Notes under the pieces: generated by a model
The model's input: only the letters and a program-made list of their open reading frames with translations
Told to the model about the DNA's origin: nothing
Databases searched by the model: none
Shown: positions 33,343 through 46,953 of the stretch, one piece after another
Position numbering within the stretch: the first letter of the stretch is position 1
Layout of the letters: each line of letters opens with the position of its first letter
Position numbers and translations under genes: made by a program
Source of the DNA: Spinacia oleracea
Taxonomy: Eukaryota; Streptophyta; Magnoliopsida; Caryophyllales; Amaranthaceae
Assembly (NCBI RefSeq): GCF_020520425.1
Contig: NC_079492.1
Span: 71,353,671-71,417,670 of the forward strand
Direction: 5' to 3'
DNA: 64,000 nt

Positions 33343-33490
33343 ACCATTAGTTGCAAACATGTTTTCTAAACATAGAACGTTGATTTGCATAAAGGGTTCA
33401 CTCCCATTGGTTGCAAACATGTTTTCTAAACATACAACGTTGATTTGCATAAAGGGTTTACTCCCATTGGTTGCAAACATGTTTTCAAAA
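33343..33490 (+). repeat. Three-copy tandem repeat of 60 bp
   Basis: A unit starting GGTTGCAAACATGTTTTC and containing GTTGATTTGCATAAAGGG is present twice nearly identically (33351-33410, 33411-33470) and once partially before and after. It belongs to element E. Confidence 0.75.
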
Positions 33491-35588
33491 CATACAAAGA
33501 TGATATTGTATGCACATACAAAAGAGAAGCTAGATTGGTGGTTAAAGATTGTAAACAACTTCACGGCGTTGATAATGTTGAAATCTTTTTCACCAAGTCG
33601 GAATTCTTGAACTATTTTGGATAAATCTAGCAATCATTGCATATGGAAATATGGCAATTGGAAAACGAAACATCTTACTCAATTGGACTTGTAGAAAGGA
33701 ATTGTGTACATCACACAATGTAAAAGTTTTGGATGCTAGATAAAAGAGCAAGCTTAAGAAATCTATTCATAGATTAAAGCATGCAAGTGGGAATTAGACC
33801 ATATTTGTCTAAAAGGCTATTGAGCAATCATAGCTTTATGAAAATATGGATCATCTTATAGATGAGGAGTTTAGTGGGAGCCAAGTCAAGTTTATTGGTT
33901 CTATATATGAGATACATATCTCTGCATTGAAAATGACATTCAAATTCTAAATGGTTAGATTTGAAAGTATTTGTCAATATCAGAACCATGGCGAAACTTA
34001 GAACATATTGGGTTAAAGATCTATTGGATAGGATCTAAAGCGTTGTTTGGATTCTGTAAAAGTAATTACTAAATCAAACACAATGGAGAGACTCAAAAGA
34101 GACTCTCAACCCATATGAGTAAGTCTAAGTTATGAATGCTTTAACTAAGTATAAAGCTAGGCTGTTATCACTAAAGTTAAGCATGAAGGACCTTGAAGAG
34201 GTGCCTTCACCTTATGTCACATGGCAATGCCAAGATTTTAGCAAAGATTCAGTATCTCTTGAAACAGAATAAAGCTAAAAGTTACATGGATAGATTTTTA
34301 AATGCGAATAGTTTTTTCATTACAATCAATCATGTATGATGTGATATATAGATCGCCAAGAAAACTCGTGAACATTAGATCGTGACGAGTTTATACCAAT
34401 CTCTATTGATCTGGATCAAAGATCATTGGAACAGTATCAAGAACATCCAATATATTTGGAGATGTAGGATGAGCACTTGATAAGAGGAAGTGAAGATAAC
34501 TAAAGTTTTGATGCTACATGCATTTGCCTAAGCAAAAGTTGAATCTTGTTGTTAGGCAAACCACAAACAAACGCGGGCAATTAGGCGTCGTGATTAAAAG
34601 GTGGTTACATAGGTTCTAAACCATATGGGATGCATGGGAAACTGAATCAATGATTAGTTTCCAAGTTCTCAGTTGAAAGATGTATCTCCCACATCTATGT
34701 GAACTGGTTGGAGTATTCCAAAAAGGAAGCATCATTTGAAATTCTACATAATTGATATGAATTCATTATTGCCTAAGAAGCAATAAAAGGGAATTATTTT
34801 TAGTGGGAGTTCTTCAGTGAACTCAGGTTGATCACAAGTCTGCTACCTGGATGATTTTCTATGATTATCATTCTAAACAGCAACGAAAGACTAGATCATT
34901 CTAGAAACATATTCAAAGATCTTTTCATCTTACATCAAAAGGCTTTCGATAGAAAAGATTCTAAAGATAGCAAAGTATGACAAACTAAACCTCTGCATTG
35001 AATGATACACAACATTCATATGCAGATATGGAATCAAGTTTGAGTTCCATGAATGTTTTAAGTATTGGGTGAAAGGCCTATATCTGTAAAACGTTAAATG
35101 CTTGATTTTGGGTTAGAGGCCCACAAATTGGTAAGCATTTGGTTTAAACATTTATCATTTATGAAATTATATTTCATATTCATTTAATCTTGGTTTAGTA
35201 TTAAATGATAAGTCCATGTGATTCAAATCATTCAAATGGGAAGTCAAGATGGATTCTTCGACAAAGAAACACCCATAAGTGAACTTGAATATTGAAGTCA
35301 CAAAGGATCCCTAATCCAGGTCATTGAAAGGTGGACGACCAATGACTAATGAAGATTAGATTGCAAGTAGATTACTTAGTTCTGTTTCTTGAACTAGAGT
35401 GACTGGATGTCAGAATCTTTTGCATAGATACTTGTTGGATCTTGTATCGGATTGACCATGAGAACGCTTTAAGAGATTAAAGTCATGTCATAGGTAGTTC
35501 TCATTAATGGTGATTAGAAACCGTTCCTCAGAACATGAGCGACTGTGTCTGCTCGTTTGAGAATTAGTTCGCTTTGATATTAGCTAAA

Positions 35589-35929
35589 CGTCGCACCGTA
35601 AAAGGAGGCTATAAAAGCAGTTATTGGGCGTACTATGAATCAAAGTGAGTGTTCATAGATTGCAAGAATGGATTGTCCTCCTATCTTTGATAGGATATGG
35701 TGTTGTTGTGTAACAAGGCCTCTCGGAGAGTTAGATACTGTAAAATGCATGGCCGTGCTCAGAATGGTTAGGCTTAACCTTCTGCAAAAGTTTGACAGTT
35801 GAACTCTGTAATCCGAGAAACACTTCTGGACCTAATAAGGATGGCTTGGATCTTACCTTATGTTCAGTAAGTAACACTAAGCGACAAAGGAATATGGATG
35901 CACACTTGTCTGAATGACAAGTGGGAGAT
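35589..35929 (+). other. Conserved structured 3' UTR and polypurine tract of element E
   Basis: It contains CGTCGCACCGTAAAAGGAGG (35589-35608) followed by CTATAAAAGCA, then GATTGTCCTCCTAT, AAAATGCATGGCCGTGCTC and AACTCTGTAATCCGAGAAAC. It ends with a hairpin of arms CACTTGTC and GACAAGTG (35903-35923) that runs into the polypurine tract GTGGGAGAT. The order matches copies A and C-D although the rest of the internal sequence is much diverged. Confidence 0.7.
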
Positions 35930-36559
35930 TGAAGGAAATATGTCCTTCACCCAAGGTGCATTAAGTCTAATAAGGTTCAGATTAATTGCGAACAATTAAT
36001 TCAGTGAGATCAAGTGATCGGAACAGCTAGCTGGAGCAATGCTTCCGATCAGTGAGTTCTATTGGATATTGAACTCACAACTTACTCTTGACTGAACCTA
36101 CAAGGTCACACCAATGACACGTAACAGATCACCGGATTAAATGAATCGGAAATTCATTTAATAGCTTTTTGGTATTTATGTTGGAAACGTATTATACGAT
36201 ACGACCTTGCATCGGAATCGTATATCGTATCGCGAATATTCGTAAGCTAGGCGAAACGAATAAATCGTATCGTACGACGGTGATTCGTCGTATACGAAAC
36301 GATAAATAATATATCGGAAATATATTAAACGCGAATACGAAGAGCGGCCCACGAGCCGAGTGCACGAAGCACTCGAGGCCCATGGGCGCGCGCTAGGCGA
36401 GCAAGCAAAGGCCAAGGCAACACGGCAGCGCTGGCCCATGGCCGAGCGGAGCTGCGCGTGTGCGCGCGGGCCTGTGCAGCGACACAGCCACAACAGCAAG
36501 GCCCATGGCCCAGCGCGCTGTGCTTGTCTCATGCGTGGCTTGCTGGCCGACCTTGCCTC
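35930..36559 (+). repeat. 3' LTR of element E, first part
   Basis: Matches 14522-15155 of the 5' LTR with three substitutions and a 3-bp indel that I can see. It ends in GCCTC (36555-36559), the target site of element C-D, and resumes at 46954. Confidence 0.92.
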
Positions 36560-37942
36560 TGTTAGGTTATGATACATATGACATTACATAGATCATGCGG
36601 AAACAACCATTAACCCAGGAAACATATTATTTACACATAATCATTTAGCATAGTTTAGATGCATACTCTTTGTTGCGTGCCTTCCCTAGCTGCGCCCGAA
36701 CCGAACAAGAACAAGTCTTTTAGGACTCCAAGTGTCGTCCCTCCGTAGAAAGTCCACAGCACGTCCGGATCCGCCTTAAGATTGACCAACTAGAATCGCC
36801 CTTAAGGTACTCAGAAAATTCGGCACTTTTGGGGCAAGATGGGTGTTTGAATTTTCTCTCAAAAAACTCACTTTTTGAATACTTTGAAACTTGTGTATAA
36901 ATTATGACCCCTAGGCCTTTATTTATAGAGTTATGGAAAAGGAATCGTAATCCTAGTAGGATGCGAATTAATTGGAATTAGAATTCTACATGAATTCTAC
37001 TTAATCAATTTATCCAATAGGAATAGACATTTAATCATACACTGACTCTTGCAGATTCAGGAATCTCGCATGAGCTCAAACTCACACACACACGGCAGCC
37101 ACAAGGGCTGCCCACGCATGCGAGCAGCAGCCCACGCAGCGCGGCCCACGCATCCGTGGCCCTTGGCGCGCGCTGGGCCTGCCTTGCGGTAGGCCTGGGC
37201 GCTGCCTTGGCTGGGCTTGTGGCGCGCGTGCTTGCTGGGCGATGGCCCCGGCTTCGTGCTGGGCCTTCGTCCGGCAGGCCTCGTCCGATGCTAATTCGTA
37301 CGATACGCTTCCGATTAAATTTCCAGTTCCGGAATTTATTTCCGATACGAACAATATTTAATATTTCCGATTCCGGAATTAATTTCCGTTTCGAACAAAT
37401 ATTTAATATTTCCGTTTCCGGAATTATTTTCCAATTCCGGTAATATTTCCGATTCTGACAATATTTCCGTTTCCGGCAATATTTCCGATTCTGGTAATAT
37501 TTCCATTTCCAATAATATTTTCCGATACGTACCATGTTTCCGTTTCCGGCAACATCTACGACTTGGATAATATTCATATTTCCGATACGATCCATATTTC
37601 CGTTTCCGGCAATATCATCGTTTCCGGAGTATTCATTTCTTGCCTGTGACGATCTTAGCTCCCACTGAAACCAAGATCCGTCGGTTCCGAATATTCATAG
37701 ATGGAGTATTTAATGCCATTAAATACTTGATCCGTTTACGTACTATTTGTGTGACCCTACGGGTTCAGTCAAGAGTAAGCTGTGGATTAATATCATTAAT
37801 TCCACTTGAACTGAAGCGGCCTCTAGCTAGGCATTCAGCTCACTTGATCTCACTGAATTATTAACTTGTTAATTAATACTGAACCGCATTTATTAGACTT
37901 AACATAGAATGCATACTTGGACCAAGGGCATTATTTCCTTCA
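36560..37942 (-). repeat. 3' LTR of element C-D
   Basis: TGTTAGGTTATG...ATTTCCTTCA on the plus strand. It contains the GC-rich block (about 37085-37290) and the GGAAATATT array (about 37300-37630). A 186-codon frame crosses both on the minus strand, but it tracks the repeat composition. Confidence 0.93.
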
Positions 37943-40900
37943 GTCTCCCACTTGTCCTTAGGGACAAGTGTGCATTTCCTAATTCCTTTGTCGCTCGATG
38001 CTTGCTCTTGAACATAAGGTAAGAGTTGTCATCCTTATTATGTCCAGAGGTGTTCCTCGGTTTCAGAGTTCAACTGATCAAATAAACAGATAATCATAGC
38101 CTATGATTCATCCGAGCACGGCCATGCATTTCACAGTTTCTAGCTCTCCGAGTGGCCTTGTACAACTTTTAAGCATCTCATCCCGATTTATGGGAGGACA
38201 ATCCCAATCTTGCGATCTTGAGATTAGACTTCGTTTGATAGGTGATTACCTGAGCGTTGCCTTTATAGCCTCCTTTTACGGTGCGACGGTTGGTCAACGT
38301 CAAAGCAACCAGTTCTCAAACAAGTAATCTCAAATCACTCAGGTATTGAGGATTTAGTGTCTAATAATTTAATGAAATTTACTTATGACAGACTTTCATC
38401 TCTTACAGTAAAGTTTCATAGGTCTTGTCCGATACTAGTCTTCCCAAAGTAAGTATCTATGCAAATGATTATGACATTGCCATGTCCACATAGTTCAAGA
38501 AACAGAACTACTAGTCATCTTGCATTCTAATCGTCTAACGTTTTCTATGCGTCCAATTTTATAGAAAACTCCGATTAGGGACCATTTTCAACCTTTGACA
38601 TTCAAGTTCACTTGATAGACATTTCTTAGTCACAGGACTGGTCCTGACAGTCTATCTTGAATATATCGTCAAGTTGAAGGGACTCATCATTTAATACTAA
38701 ACCAAGATTAAATGGAATATGAAAATACATTTCATATATGATAAATGTTCAACCCCAATGTTTTATAACCATGGGCCTCAAACCCATCTTCTAAAACAAT
38801 TCATGGAATTCAAAGCTATGCTTGATTTCCAGTGCTACAACGTGAGTGTTGCTTCTCACTTGTTGCATAGGTTTAGTTATCATGCTTTGCCAATCTTAAT
38901 ATCCTTTTCATCGAATGTTCTTCGAGATATGATGATAAGATCTTTTCGAGTTTGTTTATTATGTGATCTAGTCTTTCTTACTTCGATGGTGGTTTTACTC
39001 ATTTTGCAATGAAGAACCATCAAGTTAGCAGACGTTTTTCTTGCTTCAAGAGTGGTTCTACGCATTTTTCAATGAAGAATCATCAAGCCAGCAGATAGGT
39101 GATCTACCCAAGTTCAGTGAAGAACTTTAAACAACCCTGTTTTATTGCTTCTTAGGCAATAATCACTTTTACTTCAACTGTATAGGTTGCTAGTGATGCT
39201 TTGTTTGGATTTACCTATCCAAGCAGTTCATAGATATGTGGAAGTCTCTCCAACTATATCTTAGAACATAGAAATTATTTTAATTTCCCACGCAACAACT
39301 CATGGTCTCCAACCCATGTTGCCATTTTCAAAACACGATGCTCTATTGCTCGTCCTTATCAATGGTTAACTCCAAAGGGTCTTGCTTGATCCTTTGCCAG
39401 TGTTTTATGCGTGTAGCATCAATATTTAGCATATCTTTATTTCCTTGAATCAAGAACTATTCCTATGTACCTTTTCAAGTACCATAAGTATTCTTGATCT
39501 CAATCTAGTTGATCTTTACTTAGATCAATAGAGATTGGTATATGTTCGTCATGGCTAAAGTCATACGATACGTTTTTGGCGATCCTCATATTATATCATA
39601 CATGATAAATTCTTTTGCAGAATAATTCCCAATTGAATTCTATTCATGTAACTTTAGCTTATCTAGTTTCAGTAGATACTAAATTTAGCTAAATTCTTTG
39701 ACATATAATATAGGTTAAGAATCTTATTTAGACTCTTTGATGTTTAACTTAGTAAATGCTTATACATAGTTCAAACATCCTTTACTTAGATTTAATCACA
39801 TGGGTCGAATATCTCCAATGGAGACTTTCGTGTTTGATTTAGTAAATGCCATTACTTAATCCAAAACAATATCATAAGATTTTTGTAAATAGATCTTAAT
39901 ACCCAGTATGTACTAAGTTTCGCCATGGTCCATCATTGATGAATATTTTCAAATCTAAGTCATTAGCATTTGAATGTTATTTCACAATAGAGAGATATGT
40001 GTGTGATACACATAGGACCAAATAAGTTTTTATGTACTCCCACTAAACTTCTTATACATCTATAAGAATCATGTATATTTTATGAAACTAAAATGCTTAT
40101 TAGCTTCACTTAAAATACAGTTCCAATTCCCAATTGCTTGCTTAAATCTGTACTTAGATTTTATAAGCTAGCTTTCCTTTTCAAGCGTTTATTTGGATCC
40201 ACAAATCCTATGACATGCCATGTACATAGTTTATTCCAACATTTGATTGAGGAATACTTTTGTCATCCAATTGCCATATTTACCAATATGCAATCATTGC
40301 TTGAATTATAGACTTGAAGCATTACGATTTTGCATGAGGTTTCAACACAATCCACATCGTGAATTTGCTTGTAACTTTTAGCAACTAATCTAGCTTTGTG
40401 TGTGAACACAATTCATGTTTGATGGTTTTCATCCTTAAAACAAACTTGCAACCAATAGGTGTGAAACTATTCTTGCAAATCAACAAAATTTCAATTTTGT
40501 CATCAAAACATTGAGTATGTTTTATGGCCTCTAACCATTTTAGGGAATCTGGGTTTCGTCATAGCTCTCTTACAAGTCACAAACTCATTAATCTACATGA
40601 TAATAGTTTGACTGCAAGTTGTAGGTTTCTTCACTATCTAATGGAAGAATCGCATAGCTTCAATGACCTGAACTCCATGTTTCTTCACTATCTAATAGAA
40701 GAATCTCATAGTTCCAGTGACTTGAACTCTATGCCTACTAGGGTATAGAACATCAAACAATAGAATATCAAATAGCCACTTGAAAGTCCTTTGAATATTC
40801 TGTTTTCCTTGAAGCACTTGTAAAGTCTTCTAAGAGATGTCTATTCTTTAAAACCACTTCTAAAGTCCTTAAAGAATAAGTTCGGATTTTCTGAAGCACT

Positions 40901-43900
40901 TCGAAAAGCCTCCGGAATGTCCGTTTATGTTTGTTGTTCGTCTCGAAGACTTTCGAGGTCTATTTTCTCCCACTTGTCATTTTGGAAACGAATCTCCAAA
41001 AGGACATTATTTCGAGCAAACAAACATTATGTTCTCAAAAATTCGTGGTAGAAACAATACCCTTGTGTCTCATTTGAATAAATCACAATGAAACATATAT
41101 CTAGACTTGGGCCTTAGTTTGTTGAATAACAAACACTAAGCTCCCACTGAGTTTAAGAACTCTTTAGATATATTATGAAAAGATATTCTGAAATTACTTT
41201 TCAATAGCTTTGACGAATTTGGTTTAGTTTGGTGGTAGTTGAGCATTTTGTTTTAGAAATTATAGGAAAAGTCTTTATGATCCATCATTGATCGAATCAA
41301 GTACTAATTGACTTCGATTATTCCAACTAAGATATGCCATATCTTAAGGACCTAGATTGTGAAATTACAACACACAATCATTGATGATCATTTTTGGTCT
41401 CAAGTAATCATCAACATGATCTAACCTAGATCTTTATGATTTCTTGCCAAGTGGATTTTATACTTCTGAATCTTTGAACTAGCCAAACAGATTCAACTTA
41501 TATCACATTTGAGTAAATAAACCTATATTCACTCAAATTATGTGAAATAATAAAGTCATAAAACCTTTCTTTAGCTTTGAACTCTATCGTCTAGGCGTTC
41601 TAACAATAGTTCATATTTTTTGTTACTTTCAACAAGTAAGACTAGCTTGTCTTAAGTTGATCTAGAAATCAACCAACTTTCAAAAGTCCATTAAAATAGA
41701 GCTTTTGAATGTTAACTTGTTGATATGGTCTAAGCAACAATGCCAAAGATTAGTGGAACTCAAATCAAGGGGTTGATTTGAACCTAGTAAAGTTCTTTAA
41801 AGAGTTGTTTGTTTTAATCAAGCATATTGACTCATTCTGTAAATGACCATTTCATTCAAATAAACAAACAAACATTGTTTTTGTTTTTCTTTGAATGTGA
41901 GTCTTTCTGTGTTTGAAGTAGAAATTTAGGTATGCTGATTATGGAACAAAATAGCCATTAAGTTCCAGCCTTTGAAAGGACTTAAAACAAACTTAGATGA
42001 CCCTACAATTAATGTAGCATTGCTATGCTTCATTTCCCACTTGTAGGTCATTAGTGTATCCTAGCTTCCATTGTTTGAGTTATTACAAAGTAAGAACCTC
42101 AAGCGGTATATGATACCAAGGAAGTTTGATTGCTAGGTTACTTCTCTTTAAACATAAACTTATAGGTAGAAACGGAATCATAAATTCCTTTCATTGTTCC
42201 TCGTTTTCCTATTTCTTGTACCCTTTCTTATAGTCTTAAGAATTGAATTCTTTAGTGTTGACTTTTATACTTTGTTAGACATGTCCAATGTCACCCCAAC
42301 AAGGTTCTTTACCATTTATGTTGAATATTTTGTTTCAACTAGATGATCTTACCAGAAGCTTCTTAAGTTCTCTAAGCATCGATCTATTCGAATGTCTAGG
42401 GACTAGACTCATTCGAGAATTAAATGGACAAAGATATTAGGTTGTTAACCATTGGTAAAGCTGAGCGTATTAAACTCAATGCTTTATGATCTCAAAACTA
42501 CAGTGTATTTTGAATTCACAAGCACCAATTGGTTTGCCATTCGATTTTGATATTCGAAAACAACCATAAAAGTCGCTATAAGAAACGTACATTTTAAATT
42601 GCTCACTTTCTCTCTTTTCCGTGAATCGTTCTTGGATTCACTACCAATCGAGGAAATTTATTGTTACCTTTCTAAAAGGATTTATTGCAGTGCAAGATAT
42701 TTAATTATAAACAATAATTAAAACATACATTGAAGCATGCAAAGTCTAAACATTTATCATGAATAATAACTTGAAATTAAAGCAACCATGCAATTCAAAC
42801 AAGTTATTAGCATTTTATTCGATTTTATCGTTCCGGCAGGTGTGAATAAAATGATTCCAAGATCCTAAAATCATTGAAGAACTAAGCACAGTTTGTCGAC
42901 TTAATCCTAGAACATCTTAGGTAAGCAAAAGCCTTTTGCTAATAGTCTAGAAACTATTCTTGGTTGATAGGTACGTCTAAGAACTTATTAGGTAAACCTA
43001 TCGAATTTGCCACGACATAAAAGGACTCCTTACTTATATCGTTGAGTTTCACCAAAACTAACATGTACTCACAATTGTTTGTGTACCTTGCCCCTTTAGG
43101 ACCAATAAGTAACACCTCGCTGAGCGAAAACTATTACTAGATTGATGTAAAGGATATCCAAGCAAGTGTATATTTTGGCATGGCACCTTTTAACTCAATT
43201 TTTAAGTTTGGAACTTAAGGCTCTTACTATGTTGGTTAGATTTTAAGTGAACTAAAATCCTTAATCATGCAACATAATCAAGCTTTTGATCTCATGCATT
43301 TTAAGACATATTTAAAGCAATAAATAACTTAAAACATGCATAAGATATTTGTGATCTAGTATGGCCCGACTTCATCTTGAAGCTTTGACTTCAAAGTCCG
43401 TCTTGAAAATCTCCGTGGGAGGCACCATTTTCTTCAAATAGGATAAGTTATAACTAATTACAACTATTTGATGGTACGCAGACCATATTTGAATTGAAAA
43501 ACAACTTTGGTACTTTAGACCAATTACATTCAAATTAATGGTACGCAGACCATATTTTCTATCCTATTTGGGCCATACTAGTCACTTCATAACCTGCAAA
43601 ACAGTACATATACAATATATACCATTCACCCATTCATTATCATGAATGGCCCACATAGCTGGTTAGTTAAACACATTATGCATCACGTAAACATTTGCAG
43701 CAATTAATCAAGGGCACCAATAATCTACCAATTATTCAGTCCTTATTAATTCTAATCGAGTTGTTTTAACCTTAAGGATTTGTAGACCTAATCAAGAGTT
43801 TATGACTAAAAAGCGCTCCCACTCAAACCAATAAATTCATATGCTTTACTAATTTTAAACATAAAATTGTATTTCTAGTCTAACCGGAAACATACAAATT

Positions 43901-44149
43901 TAATTAAAATTTAAAGCTCATATAAATTTATAATTGAATCCAAAAATTTAATTTAATTTCAGTCGCATTTAAATTAATTCATGATTTTAATTTTAGTAAA
44001 ATAATTAGAATAAATTCCATTTATTATAATTATAATATTCAAAATTAAAATCCAAGAAATTAATTCAAATTATTAATTTTAAAATTAAAATTACGTGAAC
44101 TGAAATTTTCAAATTAAACATTCAAAACGATCTAATCGTAACGCAAACA

Positions 44150-44770
44150 CCCTATGCGTTGCACGCCCATGGGCCGTACGCACACAGCCATTGCTGGCCA
44201 TGTGCGCGCAGCCCATGCGCTCGTTGCATAGCTGCTGCTGTCTCATCGCAAGCCTCCGCACAGCGCCCCATCGCACGCGAGCTATCGCTCGCAGTGCGCG
44301 CGCGAGATCGCTCGCTGGGCGCGCTGGCTCGCTCGCTGTGCGCGCGAGCCATCGCTCGCTGGGGCGCGACATCGCTCGCTGGGCGAGCGACATCGCGCGC
44401 TGCGCGCGCGAGCCATCGCTCGCTGGCGCGAGCCATCGCTCGCTGGTGCGCGACATCGCTCGCTGGGCGAGCGACATCGCGCGCTGCGCGCGCGAGCAGT
44501 GCTGGGCGCAGCGCTCGTGGCACGCGAGCTTGCGCTCGCTGCGCGCGAGGCTGCGCGCACTTGTGCGAGGCAGCGCGCGTTGTGGCGCAGCTCGCTTGCT
44601 GCCCACACGCGACTGCCTTGGCTCGCCCTTCGCCCATGCCCATTCGTTTATTGCTCGTGGCACACGACACAAGGCAGGGCTGCTGCCTTGTGCTCGTGCA
44701 CTACGCCCTTGCTCATTGCATTCGTGCCGCACGGGCGACGAGCTCCCTTGCTCGTCGTCGCATGCCCGCA
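44150..44770. repeat. GC-rich, CpG-rich tandem repeats in the C-D leader
   Basis: The core (about 44280-44500) is built from GCGCGCGAGCCATCGCTCGCTGG and GGGCGAGCGACATCGC-like units repeated in tandem. The surrounding sequence is over 60 percent A/T, so the contrast is sharp. Overlapping frames of 100-260 codons exist on both strands but encode only A, R, S and C-rich low-complexity peptides. The equivalent block in element E is 16430-16800. Confidence 0.7.
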
Positions 44771-45550
44771 TTATACAACACCCCTTAAGGGTAACACGAA
44801 GCGTCCATTGCTTCGTGCGTGCAAGTTTTATGAACGAATCGCATAAAAATTTAAAATTTATATTTAAAATTAATGACAAATTAATAAATAATATTAATTT
44901 CATAATTTTAGGGCGAAAAAATCGAAAATTTATTATCCAATTGATTTCCGATTGTTATGGATTCAAGTCTAGGTCATAAAAATTTAAAATTTATCGTAAA
45001 TTTACAATTTTTATGGTGGTTTTTAATCATAGGTTTCTAATTAAATTACAATTAATTATGAAAATCAAATTAATTCTAAATTATTCTAATTTTCAACAAA
45101 TTAATCATAATTACAAATTAGATTGCATAATTAACAAGACTAGGCATTCAAACTTGTTAAACATATGCAGTAGGTCAATCAAAAATTCAAGATTTATCAA
45201 CAGGAATCGCAAATATTTAATTTAACATCTTAAATTTACGAAATTTTGCATTCGAAAAACTAAAACCTTCGAAAAGTCATAGTTAGGCTTCGAATTTGAG
45301 AATTCTGGGTTCGGCAGAAAAATACTATTTTTGTCAAAATTTTAGAATGCCTTTTACATGCGGAATTGACACAAAAATCACTCAATTCGGATGAGTAATG
45401 AAGAAACTGCCGAAAAACTGCGTACGTATAATTAAATAAACGCAATTTGCAATTAATTAACAATTACGAAAATTAATCACCCCTTTTAATTCTTGCAAAT
45501 TTGTAATATTTAACCATGTTCATGCAATTTAGATTATGAAAATAATAAGG

Positions 45551-45564
45551 GGCTCGTGATACCA
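45551..45564 (-). other. Primer-binding site of element C-D (initiator tRNA-Met type)
   Basis: On the minus strand TGGTATCACGAGCC begins one base inside the 5' LTR border. It differs at one position from the element E site. Confidence 0.85.
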
Positions 45565-45565
45565 C

Positions 45566-46948
45566 TGTTAGGTTATGATACATATGACATTACATAGATC
45601 ATGCGGAAACAACCATTAACCCAGGAAACATATTATTTACACATAATCATTTAGCATAGTTTAGATGCATACTCTTTGTTGCGTGCCTTCCCTAGCTGCG
45701 CCCGAACCGAACAAGAACAAGTCTTTTAGGACTCCAAGTGTCGTCCCTCCGTAGAAAGTCCACAGCACGTCCGGATCCGCCTTAAGATTGACCAACTAGA
45801 ATCGCCCTTAAGGTACTCAGAAAATTCGGCACTTTTGGGGCAAGATGGGTGTTTGAATTTTCTCTCAAAAAACTCACTTTTTGAATACTTTGAAACTTGT
45901 GTATAAATTATGACCCCTAGGCCTTTATTTATAGAGTTATGGAAAAGGAATCGTAATCCTAGTAGGATGCGAATTAATTGGAATTAGAATTCTACATGAA
46001 TTCTACTTAATCAATTTATCCAATAGGAATAGACATTTAATCATACACTGACTCTTGCAGATTCAGGAATCTCGCATGAGCTCAAACTCACACACACACG
46101 GCAGCCACAAGGGCTGCCCACGCATGCGAGCAGCAGCCCACGCAGCGCGGCCCACGCATCCGTGGCCCTTGGCGCGCGCTGGGCCTGCCTTGCGGTAGGC
46201 CTGGGCGCTGCCTTGGCTGGGCTTGTGGCGCGCGTGCTTGCTGGGCGATGGCCCCGGCTTCGTGCTGGGCCTTCGTCCGGCAGGCCTCGTCCGATGCTAA
46301 TTCGTACGATACGCTTCCGATTAAATTTCCAGTTCCGGAATTTATTTCCGATACGAACAATATTTAATATTTCCGATTCCGGAATTAATTTCCGTTTCGA
46401 ACAAATATTTAATATTTCCGTTTCCGGAATTATTTTCCGATTCCGGTAATATTTCCGATTCTGACAATATTTCCGTTTCCGGCAATATTTCCGATTCTGG
46501 TAATATTTCCATTTCCAATAATATTTTCCGATACGTACCATGTTTCCGTTTCCGGCAACATCTACGACTTGGATAATATTCATATTTCCGATACGATCCA
46601 TATTTCCGTTTCCGGCAATATCATCGTTTCCGGAGTATTCATTTCTTGCCTGTGACGATCTTAGCTCCCACTGAAACCAAGATCCGTCGGTTCCGAATAT
46701 TCATAGATGGAGTATTTAATGTCATTAAATACTTGATCCGTTTACGTACTATTTGTGTGACCCTACGGGTTCAGTCAAGAGTAAGCTGTGGATTAATATC
46801 ATTAATTCCACTTGAACTGAAGCGGCCTCTAGCTAGGCATTCAGCTCACTTGATCTCACTGAATTATTAACTTGTTAATTAATACTGAACCGCATTTATT
46901 AGACTTAACATAGAATGCATACTTGGACCAAGGGCATTATTTCCTTCA
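45566..46948 (-). repeat. 5' LTR of element C-D
   Basis: Same length and order as the 3' LTR (36560-37942), with two visible substitutions. It is followed by GCCTC and then the rest of element E's LTR. Confidence 0.93.
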
Positions 46949-46953
46949 GCCTC

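Larger units (their letters stand above)
37943..45565 (-). other. Internal region of element C-D
   Basis: The polypurine tract and hairpin (arms at 37949-37970) lie at the left end, then the conserved 3' UTR block (38259-38287). About 6 kb of decayed Copia sequence follows. The segment 38354-38720 is shared with element G at 47337-47700. A short duplication of about 50 bases sits at 40629-40730 (TTTCTTCACTATCTAAT repeated). The leader next to the primer-binding site is AT-rich with one GC block at 44150-44770. No frame on either strand has protein similarity. Confidence 0.6.
36560..46948 (-). mobile_element. Element C-D: young non-coding family-1 LTR retrotransposon
   Basis: A 10,389-bp element on the minus strand inserted in the 3' LTR of element E. 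The target duplication is GCCTC (36555-36559 and 46949-46953), and the uninterrupted site is visible in the other E LTR near 15150. LTRs of equal length (1,383 bp) flank it: 5' LTR 45566-46948, 3' LTR 36560-37942. By eye they differ at only two positions (near 37435/46441 and 37715/46721), so the insertion is very recent. The primer-binding site TGGTATCACGAGCC (45564-45551) and a polypurine tract are intact. There is no gag or pol ORF; what remains is decayed Copia sequence. It must have been mobilised by proteins from another element. Confidence 0.93.

Noticed and set aside
33343..33490. Regular 60-bp repeats considered as a CRISPR-like array
   Set aside because: They are contiguous tandem copies without unique spacers inside a plant retrotransposon.
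37035..37595. A 186-codon frame repeated in both LTRs of C-D (also 46041-46601)
   Set aside because: It runs through the GGAAATATT array and the GC block of the LTR. It is shorter in A and G, and its conservation is explained by the recent origin of the two LTRs.
44109..44979. Overlapping long open frames (up to 264 codons) on both strands
   Set aside because: They follow a GC-rich tandem repeat in a retrotransposon leader; the composition is A/R/S/C low complexity on both strands and no family motif appears.
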